A stretch of DNA of 64,000 nt from JBCCXZ01 sp965228005 (GTDB taxonomy: Bacteria > Planctomycetota > Planctomycetia > Pirellulales > Lacipirellulaceae), in the NCBI GenBank assembly GCA_965228005.1, contig CBDDGV010000004.1, positions 434,001 through 498,000 of the forward strand. Reading direction: 5' to 3'. A program made the translations under genes and the position numbers. Below the pieces are notes generated by a model, which saw only the letters and a program-made list of their open reading frames with translations, did not search any database and had not been told where the DNA came from. Positions 42,200 through 48,905 of this stretch are shown piece by piece. Position 1 is the stretch's first letter; each line of letters opens with the position of its first letter.

Positions 42200-43065
42200 T
42201 GAGCGATCCCAACCCACAACCCGATCCGCTGCAGCCGGCCGACGCCGAGCTGCTCGAGCGGTACCTCGACGGCCAGCTCGAAGGTGAGCGGGCCGCGGAG
42301 GCCGAGGCGCGCATCGCGCAGTCGCCCGCCATGCAGGCGGCCGTCGCGCAGCAGGAGCAGATCGACGGCTCGCTCAAGCGCCAGCTGCAGGCCCCGGCCG
42401 TGAGCGACGACTTCCTGCAATCGCTGATGGCCGCCGGCAAGGCCGCCGAAGGCAACGCGTCGGCCGCGGACGAAGCCCCCCGGGTTACGCTCCCGCCGCG
42501 CGACGCCAACCGCCAACGCCGCACGCAGCTGCTCGCCGTCGCGGCCAGCCTGGCGTGCGTCGCCCTCTGGAGCACCTTCGGCTGGGAGCAGCTGAAACTG
42601 TTCTGGGAGCCCGCGGGCGCCTATCCGCAGATCAGCGTCGCACAGGTGTACCAGGGCGCCGTCGATCGCGGCTTCCAGCCCGATTGGCTCTGCGAAGACG
42701 AACAGGAGTTCGCCCAGACCTTCGCCGACCGCCAGGGCCAGGCGTTGCTCCTTGAGCCGCTGCCCGAAGGCGTCCGCATGGCGGGCCTCGCCTACCTCGA
42801 CGGCTTCACGCCCCGGGCGACCAGCATGTTCGCGTACGTCGACGACCAACCGGTCCTCGTGATGGTCGGCCGCGAAGACGAGGTCTCGGGTTCGCTGCTC
42901 CAAGGCGACCGCCAGAGAGGCATCGCCGTCTTCACCCGCAGCCTCTCGGGCCTGACGCTCGTCGAGGTGACGCCGTTTGAAGAGCCGCGCGTGCTCGATT
43001 CGCTCACGCTCGCCGAGGTCCCCCCGGCCCCCACCGGCCGCGTTCCGGGCGCCCCGCTGCCGTGA
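42199..43065 (+). CDS. Membrane anti-sigma factor-like protein
   Basis: 288 aa from ATG 42199, coupled to the sigma gene. The N-terminal cytoplasmic part (ELLERYLDGQLEGERAAEAE, ARIAQSP) is the short helical region typical of planctomycete anti-sigma proteins, without a zinc-binding HxxxCxxC. One membrane helix lies at residues about 113-132 (LLAVAASLACVALWSTF). The periplasmic remainder (YLDGFTPRATSMFAYVDDQP; VFTRSLSGLTLVEVTPFEEP) is a sensor-like domain of unknown type. The role is inferred from gene pairing and topology. Confidence 0.78.
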   Translation: MSDPNPQPDPLQPADAELLERYLDGQLEGERAAEAEARIAQSPAMQAAVAQQEQIDGSLKRQLQAPAVSDDFLQSLMAAGKAAEGNASAADEAPRVTLPPRDANRQRRTQLLAVAASLACVALWSTFGWEQLKLFWEPAGAYPQISVAQVYQGAVDRGFQPDWLCEDEQEFAQTFADRQGQALLLEPLPEGVRMAGLAYLDGFTPRATSMFAYVDDQPVLVMVGREDEVSGSLLQGDRQRGIAVFTRSLSGLTLVEVTPFEEPRVLDSLTLAEVPPAPTGRVPGAPLP

Positions 43066-43071
43066 TTCTCG

Positions 43072-43102
43072 GGTGGCACTGGCATCTTGCCAGTGCCACC
43101 CC
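43072..43102. repeat. GGTGGCACTGGC hairpin
   Basis: A near-perfect palindrome, gggtggcactggcatcttgc continuing with cagtgccaccc, just past the anti-sigma stop. It has no T run, so it is a repeat rather than a standard terminator. A degenerate copy lies at 43133-43165. Confidence 0.82.
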
Positions 43103-43206
43103 GGTTGCAGACGAGAACAAGCCCGCTGAGCGAGGGGGCACCGGCGTCTTGCCGATACCCGCCCTCGTCAGCAATGCACAGGCCTCCCGCCTGTGCCGCC
43201 CGGCGT

Positions 43207-44529
43207 CTAGCGGCGCGGGCGACGCCGGTAAGCCGCGACGACAACCGTCGCGGTGAAGATCGCGAATCCCGCGGGCTCGGGCACGCTGAACACCGTCAGC
43301 TCGACGTAGTCGACGGCGAACCCCCCGCCCTCGATGACCAGCAACGGGTCGGTCCCCAGGATCTGGATCAGGTCGCCCAGCGAGGCGAAGTGCGACAAGT
43401 CCATCAGCACCGAGCCGTACTCGCCGTTCGGCTGGTCCAGCAGGGCGAACTCGTTCATCACGCCGTCCATCGTCGGCGCCAACAAGTCGACCGGCGGCAC
43501 CGGGATCGGGGCCGAGCTCTGCAGGCTCAGCTGCACCATCTCGATCGGCACGACGTCGTGCGTGCGGATCTCCAGGAACGCCGAGTCGATCAGGAACGGA
43601 TCGAACGTCGGCGGCAGCAGCAGCGGCAGCACCAGCTGGCCCCCCGGCAGCGTGGCGTCGGTCCCGTCGAAGTCGGGCGGCCCCAACACCCCCGGGATCT
43701 GCCGCGGCACGCCCACGTCCTCGAACCCCGCCCGGCTGCCGGGCTCGTCCTGGTTGAACAGGTCCTTGTCGCCGGTCGTGGCGACGTCTTTCTTCTTCTT
43801 GCCCTCGGCCGGCTTGCCGATGTCCTTCTGCAGCTTCTTCAGGTGGTCGTCCTTGAAGGGGGTCTTGTCGGGCGTGATGCCCTGCACCATCGTTCCCGCG
43901 GCCGGCTTGATCGCCTTGGTCGCCCCGGCGGTGCCCGCGCCGCCGCCGGCCGGCGTGTGCGAGTTGGCGGCCCGCATCGTGTTGACGTCGGGCAGCCCGA
44001 ACAGGTGCCCCAACTCGTGCGCCACCGTCTTGCCGATCGCGTGCACCGCCTCGGCCTTGGTGAGCTTGCGGTCTTGGTCGGGCTCGATCCACACGTCCTG
44101 CTGGTCGTACTGGTCGACCATCACCCAGCCCTTGGCGCTGTTCAGCCCCCGCACGAACCCGAGCGAGCCGTCCTTGTCGCGTGCGCCGCCCACCACGTGG
44201 ATCGTCTTGTCGATCCCGCCGGCGTTCTTGTCGGTGGTGAACTCCACGTCCACGTCCATGTAGATCATCTGCACCTCGGCCAGGATCGACGCCTTCAGCA
44301 TGTCGGCGATCTGCTGCGCGTTCATCGTCGCGTCCGCCGCGTCGAGCCGCATCACGATGGCGCTGTCTTTGAGCGCGGCCAGGGCGCCGACGTTGATGTC
44401 GCCGTCCAGGTCGCCCGCCTCGGGCTCGAAGTTGATCAGGATCTTTTTCTTCGCGTGGGCCGGGCCCGAGCCGACCGCCAGGAGGAGAATCAGAGCACCC
44501 GCCAAGAGCCTGCCTGTTGAACGTTTCAT
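43207..44529 (-). CDS. PEP-CTERM protein with metzincin-type zinc motif
   Basis: 440 aa from ATG 44529 (GGAG site upstream). The signal peptide is LLAGALILLLAVGSGPAHA. Residues 171-181 read HELGHLFGLPD, the HExxHxxGxxD zinc-binding signature of metzincin proteases, preceded by a helical KAEAVHAIGKTVA. The second half is a PEP-CTERM-type beta domain with the anchor VPEPAGFAIFTATVVVAAYR plus RRPRR. It is therefore a candidate exosortase-sorted surface metalloprotease. Met-turn assignment (GTMVQG) is tentative. It lies downstream of the serine-hydrolase gene, 271 bp away. Confidence 0.85.
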   Translation of the reverse strand: MKRSTGRLLAGALILLLAVGSGPAHAKKKILINFEPEAGDLDGDINVGALAALKDSAIVMRLDAADATMNAQQIADMLKASILAEVQMIYMDVDVEFTTDKNAGGIDKTIHVVGGARDKDGSLGFVRGLNSAKGWVMVDQYDQQDVWIEPDQDRKLTKAEAVHAIGKTVAHELGHLFGLPDVNTMRAANSHTPAGGGAGTAGATKAIKPAAGTMVQGITPDKTPFKDDHLKKLQKDIGKPAEGKKKKDVATTGDKDLFNQDEPGSRAGFEDVGVPRQIPGVLGPPDFDGTDATLPGGQLVLPLLLPPTFDPFLIDSAFLEIRTHDVVPIEMVQLSLQSSAPIPVPPVDLLAPTMDGVMNEFALLDQPNGEYGSVLMDLSHFASLGDLIQILGTDPLLVIEGGGFAVDYVELTVFSVPEPAGFAIFTATVVVAAYRRRPRR

Positions 44530-44708
44530 TAGACGCTCCAGCAAGAGAAGAGAAGAACGACGCGGTCGCGATGGCAGAACAGCGGCAAAGCGAAAAGAGC
44601 GAGCTAACCGCACCAGAATTGCGGCCGACCGCATCCGGTGTCAAGCTCAGTGAGAAACCCCGCCGAATCGGCGGACCGAAGACCCGCCCCCAGGACCAAG
44701 AACGACCC

Positions 44709-44735
44709 AGAGCCGCGAGCGTCAGCGAGCGGGCG
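44709..44735. repeat. GCGAGCGTCAGCGAGC palindrome (copy 2)
   Basis: agccgcgagcgtcagcgagc with gg flank, in the 271-bp gap between two co-oriented minus-strand genes. Confidence 0.78.
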
Positions 44736-44800
44736 GCCGAGCGAATACCGGTGTTACCGATGTCCCGCCGGTGCATTCAGAGTCGGGCGTTGAGCAGGCC

Positions 44801-45922
44801 TCACTTAATACCGAAGGCCGCGATCAGCATCTTCGCCAGCTCCTCCGCCGGCATCGTGCCGTCCTTGTTGTTCGAGAGGTTGGTGAGCACCACGACCGAA
44901 GCGTCGCTCTCCGAGAAGTAAGCCACCCAGGCATTGTAGCCCGGCACGTCTCCCGGGTGGCCGATGCCGCCGCCGCGCCTGCCGATCGCGAACCCGTACT
45001 CGTACCCGGCGTAGCCCACCTCGACCCAGCGGTGCAGCTCCTGCTTCCCGTCGCGGCCGAGCAGCTGCCCCGTCGCTAAGGGCTTGGCCGCACGGCCCAG
45101 GTCGTCGAGCGTCGAGTACATGTCTCCCGCGGCCCCCGCCCACGACGGCCGGTAGTCGCTCACGTCGTAAAACACGTCTCCGTAACCAATGACCTTGTCC
45201 TCGTAACCGTGCCGGTACGCCGAGGGGTGCGGCTCCGGAAGCTGTTCACCGACGGGGACGGCCGTGGACAACATCCCCAGCGGCGCCAGGACCCGTTCGC
45301 GGATCGTTCCGCCGAGCTCCTTGCCGGTCACCCGCTCGACGCAGAGCCCCAGCAGCACCGCGTTCGTGTTCGAGTAACGCCAACCCTCGCCCGGGGCGAA
45401 GTACGGTTCCTTGCCGCGCGTGTACTCCAGTATCTCACGGGGTTTCCAGGCCTTTCCTGGGTCCTGCATGATGGCCTGCTGGAACGCCTTGTTCTCGATC
45501 GTGTTGAACAGCCCGCTCGTGTTGTTGCCGAGCATCCGGAGCGTGATGCCCTCCCCGCCGGCGACACCCTCTACGTGCTTAGAGACGGGGTCGTCCAGGC
45601 TCAGCTTCCCTTCGTCGGCGAGCTGCAGCACGACCGTCCCCAGAAAGGGCTTCATCACGCTCGCCACGCACATGTGCATGTCGAGTGTCATCGGTTCCTT
45701 CGTTTCGACGTCCGCCACGCCGAGCGCCATCCGAACAGGCTCACCCTCAGCGGGGAACACGCCCGCCAAGGCGCCCGGGCAGTCCATCTCGGCCATGCGG
45801 GCCAGGAGCTCTCCCTCGAGTTCCTCTTGCCCCTCGGCGAGGCATCCGCTCGGCCCCAAGCAACAAGCAACGGTCAGAAGAAGACAAACAGAACCCCGCG
45901 AGACCCGTTCTGCGAAACACAT
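44801..45922 (-). CDS. Serine hydrolase (class C beta-lactamase/penicillin-binding fold)
   Basis: 373 aa from ATG 45922, preceded by a strong ggaggag site. A signal sequence with cysteines (LLLTVACCLGPSGC) suggests a lipoprotein. The catalytic SxxK is SVMK at residues 88-91, the YxN motif is YSN near residue 180 (GEGWRYSNTNAVLLGLCVER), and the third motif is HPG in GHPGDVPGYNAW. Members act as beta-lactamases, D-peptidases or esterases; the sequence does not discriminate. Frames extending upstream overlap the DUF1559 gene and are not used. Confidence 0.9.
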   Translation of the reverse strand: MCFAERVSRGSVCLLLTVACCLGPSGCLAEGQEELEGELLARMAEMDCPGALAGVFPAEGEPVRMALGVADVETKEPMTLDMHMCVASVMKPFLGTVVLQLADEGKLSLDDPVSKHVEGVAGGEGITLRMLGNNTSGLFNTIENKAFQQAIMQDPGKAWKPREILEYTRGKEPYFAPGEGWRYSNTNAVLLGLCVERVTGKELGGTIRERVLAPLGMLSTAVPVGEQLPEPHPSAYRHGYEDKVIGYGDVFYDVSDYRPSWAGAAGDMYSTLDDLGRAAKPLATGQLLGRDGKQELHRWVEVGYAGYEYGFAIGRRGGGIGHPGDVPGYNAWVAYFSESDASVVVLTNLSNNKDGTMPAEELAKMLIAAFGIK

Positions 45923-45969
45923 GGCTTTCTCCTCCAAGCGGTCACGGCTCGTGCGTGGTCCGCGCGGTG

Positions 45970-46866
45970 TCAGTGCTGATCGTTGTAAACGTAGTAGCCC
46001 GCCAGCAGGGCCTCGTCGATGTCCTCGCCGAGGAACACCACCGCGCCGTCGCACAGCACGGCCTGGGCCCCCCCGGGGTGGAAAGAGTACGGCCCGTAGT
46101 CGTAGACGTTCGAGCAGTTGACCGTGCATCGCCCGAACCCCCAACGCTCCGCGTAGAGCCTTGGTGAAACGCTGCTGAGGGCCCGCCCCGCCCAGCCGCC
46201 GTCGGTCCCAAACCAGATCGTCGACGACCGCCAGGGCCGACCGCCCGGGCCATAGAGGTAGAGCCCGCCCACCGACTCGACCAGCAGCACCGTCTGCGAG
46301 AGCCCGTCGGTGATGCGGCTCATCGGGAGCGGTCTCCGGCTTACCACCCCCGATTGCCAGCCCTCCAGCCGCCAGTGCGCAACGGAGGGGTCGTCCGCGT
46401 TCGCGCCCTGGCACCCCTTGTAGTCGACCGTCCCGTAGCGGCCGGCCGAACCGGGTCTGTCGAATTCGTACACAGGTTCACTCGGGGCGGTCGGGCACTT
46501 GTAGACCGCTATCGGGGTGGCAGCTAGCTCGCCGTTGGGGCCTTCGAGAAACCCAATATCGTCGTCCCACGAGTCGCTCAGGTTTGCGAACTCCAAAAAG
46601 GGCAGCAAGCTCAACGCCCAGGTAACGGAGTTGTCCCCGTTCACCCAGCTCGCCGGGAACACGCCGCACGCGTCGTGGTGTCGCTGGGCCGCCACGCCCT
46701 GCTGCTTCAGGTTGTTCGCGCAGCTGACCCGCCGGGCAGATTCCCTCGCCGACTGCGCCGCCGGCAGCAACAAAGCAACCAGCGTCCCGATGACCGCGAT
46801 CACCACCAGCAGTTCGACCAGCGTAAAACCATCGGAGCGGGCTGCAGATCGCGCGGCTCTGTTCAT
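45970..46866 (-). CDS. DUF1559 domain-containing pseudopilin-like protein
   Basis: 298 aa. The prepilin site is DGFTLVELLVVIAVIGTLVA at residues about 12-31. LLPAAQSARESARRVSCANN follows, and the family's C-terminal signature is YSFHPGGAQAVLCDGAVVFL. It is shorter than the 389-aa family member at 4791-5960. It lies 27 bp after a PEP-CTERM gene and 47 bp before the serine-hydrolase gene, suggesting a surface-protein operon. Confidence 0.94.
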   Translation of the reverse strand: MNRAARSAARSDGFTLVELLVVIAVIGTLVALLLPAAQSARESARRVSCANNLKQQGVAAQRHHDACGVFPASWVNGDNSVTWALSLLPFLEFANLSDSWDDDIGFLEGPNGELAATPIAVYKCPTAPSEPVYEFDRPGSAGRYGTVDYKGCQGANADDPSVAHWRLEGWQSGVVSRRPLPMSRITDGLSQTVLLVESVGGLYLYGPGGRPWRSSTIWFGTDGGWAGRALSSVSPRLYAERWGFGRCTVNCSNVYDYGPYSFHPGGAQAVLCDGAVVFLGEDIDEALLAGYYVYNDQH

Positions 46867-46893
46867 GCGGGCATTATCGCCTTCCGGGCTTCG

Positions 46894-47802
46894 TCAAGAA
46901 GACCGCCGATGGCGATATGCCCCCATCAGCAGGCCCAGCCCCAGGCAGGCCGCTCCCGCCGAGGGCTCCGGCACAGCCGCGACCGCCGGTGGGAGCACGG
47001 AGCCCCGCCCCGCTTGCCCGGCCCAAACCTGCAAGTCGCCGGCGTCGATGCTCCCGTCGGCGTTCGAGTCCCCCGCCGCCAGCGACGCGGCGCCGCCAAA
47101 GCCCCGCTGCAGTGTGAGCAGGTCGCTCACGTCTACGTCCGCGTCTTGGTCGAAGTCGGCCGTCACGAGCGTCTCACCTTGGAAATCCCATTCCAGTTCG
47201 ACATCCAAGTCGCCGAACAGCGTGTCGAGGTTCTGCGTGTCCCGCACGTCCAGCTCGAACCGAGTCCCGGTCACCGTAAACGTGCCCGAGTACGTGCCCG
47301 ACCGTGTGGATCCCAAAGCGCTCAACACCACCAGGTCGACATCGGCCGCGAGGGTCACCGACACGGGGATCCCGGAGGCGACGTCCACGGTGCCGGTGAA
47401 TGAGGTCACCACCGTATCGGTGGTGAATCGCCGCCAGTTCTCGTGCGACGGGTCATCGGGATCGGTCGCGATCCCCAAGTTCACGGCCGTGATGGGCGCC
47501 GTCCCCGAACCGCCGACCAGCCCGCTTTCGTCGAACTCGAAGCTGCCCAGCCTCAGAAACTGGTCGTTGGGGAACCCGTCAAACGCCTGGTTGAAGATCA
47601 CGCTGGGGTTGCTGATCTGGCGGAAGCTCTGGTTCGTTGGCTCGTCCGGGCTGAACAGGTCCATCTGGAAGAAGCCGTCCGAGAAGTACTCAAAATAGGC
47701 ACTGTCGCCGTCGGACCACGAGTCCAGGAACGCCGTCCCCGCCGCAGCGGCGGGGGCGAGGAGCAGCACAAGAAGGCAGGAGCAGGCAAAGGGGAGTCTC
47801 AT
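46894..47802 (-). CDS. PEP-CTERM protein with dockerin-like repeats
   Basis: 302 aa from ATG 47802. The signal peptide is FACSCLLVLLLAPAAAAG. A beta-sandwich-like body is followed by two calcium-binding dockerin-like repeats at residues about 218-265 (DFDQDADVDVSDLLTLQRGF; DSNADGSIDAGDLQVWAGQA). The C-terminal anchor VPEPSAGAACLGLGLLMGAY has a basic tail (RHRRSS). It is first in a leftward run with DUF1559 and the serine hydrolase. Confidence 0.92.
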   Translation of the reverse strand: MRLPFACSCLLVLLLAPAAAAGTAFLDSWSDGDSAYFEYFSDGFFQMDLFSPDEPTNQSFRQISNPSVIFNQAFDGFPNDQFLRLGSFEFDESGLVGGSGTAPITAVNLGIATDPDDPSHENWRRFTTDTVVTSFTGTVDVASGIPVSVTLAADVDLVVLSALGSTRSGTYSGTFTVTGTRFELDVRDTQNLDTLFGDLDVELEWDFQGETLVTADFDQDADVDVSDLLTLQRGFGGAASLAAGDSNADGSIDAGDLQVWAGQAGRGSVLPPAVAAVPEPSAGAACLGLGLLMGAYRHRRSS

Positions 47803-48425
47803 GGCGGGGTCGACCTCCGTGGTCGTCAAAGTTGTGTTCGAGGCGGGCCTCATCAACTGGATGGCGTCACCCAACAGCAACCGCCGTGCCGCTCCCCAGA
47901 CGGCGGCAGACCAGAGGTTTCTCAGCGATGTCCGCGAAGCGTTCAGAGAATCCGTCGCGCGAGTCGACAAGAGGTGTCGCTCGGCGCGCCACCGAGCCGG
48001 CCCCGCGAGACGCCCCCAGAGCCGCGAGCGTCAGCGAGCGGTTGGAGAGAACACCAAACCGGGTGGCACTGGCGTCTTGCCGGTGCACTGCCAGCCGGGT
48101 TCAGCACGCTGTCGCGTCCGTGACCAGCACGATACTCCGCCTGTCATTTCTTGGCCGAAGGCCAAACTCACCGTAGCCTGGGGCATCGCCCCAGGTGTTT
48201 AGGGCCCGTCAGCCCTATTGGCTGAAAGCCAATCTCACCGGAATGCAAGTGAAGTTGGCCTTCAGCCAACGATCGCTTTGGAGCAATCTCGTCCTGGGGC
48301 GTTGCCCCAGGCTACGATGAAGATGGCCGTTGGCCATCCATTGCCATCGACAGGCTTCTCGCCGGTGCATTGCGAGCCTAGTTCAGGACCGGCAAGATGT
48401 CAGTGCCGCCCAAGGGAGTTCAACG
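47803..48425. other. 623-bp intergenic region packed with palindromes
   Basis: No gene. From left: a gcgagcgtcagcgagcg copy (48017-48041), a gggtggcactggcgtcttgc copy (48060-48090), the ttggccgaaggccaa / cctggggcatcgccccagg / ttggctgaaagccaa series with matching right-hand copies (48145-48340), and a diverged cggcaagatgtcagtgccgc end (48361-48414). Confidence 0.8.
48145..48340. repeat. Compound palindromic repeat (GGCC/GGGGC hairpins)
   Basis: Left elements ttggccgaaggccaa, cctggggcatcgccccagg and ttggctgaaagccaa are mirrored by ttggccttcagccaa, cctggggcgttgccccagg and atggccgttggccat. The whole block is therefore itself an inverted repeat of hairpins. Confidence 0.82.
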
Positions 48426-48863
48426 ATGCAACGCTCCAAACGCAGATTGCTGCTTATGCTAGTCGCGTTTGTCGTCGTCGGGTCTTGCACGTTTGTTGGA
48501 TTGAAGGACCTTGTGCTGTACAACGCTTCGCGCGACGAAGTCCCGTTTCCACTCCCCGTTGACGCCACAAACATCAACTTCTACAGACCCGGGGCATTCG
48601 GACCGAACGTGTACCTAGAGTTCAACACCTCCGAGGATTCGTTTCTCGAATGGGTGCAACAGTTTTCCAGAGTCAGGCCCGCCGAGAACGAGGGTCCCAT
48701 CCACATCTACCGCTACCATGCCTATGGGCCAGGGGCCGACCCGAGCCCCGAAGTCACGTTCGAGGACGGGCGTCTCTTTGAATGGATTCAGGGAGATAGG
48801 GGTGAGCGAATCGCCTACGACGCCGACGCCGGGCGCGCGTATTACCAAGAGAACTCCCGCTGA
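48426..48863 (+). CDS. Small exported hypothetical protein
   Basis: 145 aa from ATG 48426 with an aagggag site. The N-terminal segment is RRLLLMLVAFVVVGSCTFVG, either a membrane anchor or a lipoprotein signal with Cys21. The rest is an acidic, aromatic-rich domain (FYRPGAFGPNVYLEFNTSED; PIHIYRYHAYGPGADPSPEV; RAYYQENSR). No family is recognised. Its base composition is less GC-rich than its neighbours and it is flanked by repeats, so recent acquisition is possible. Confidence 0.6.
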   Translation: MQRSKRRLLLMLVAFVVVGSCTFVGLKDLVLYNASRDEVPFPLPVDATNINFYRPGAFGPNVYLEFNTSEDSFLEWVQQFSRVRPAENEGPIHIYRYHAYGPGADPSPEVTFEDGRLFEWIQGDRGERIAYDADAGRAYYQENSR

Positions 48864-48905
48864 AGAACTTCTAGATGCAACTAGTGCCGCTGCGAACGGC
48901 GCCCA

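Noticed and set aside
48017..48414. Possible CRISPR or attachment site
   Set aside because: Repeats are palindromes of different types with no regular spacing, and no cas or integrase gene is nearby.
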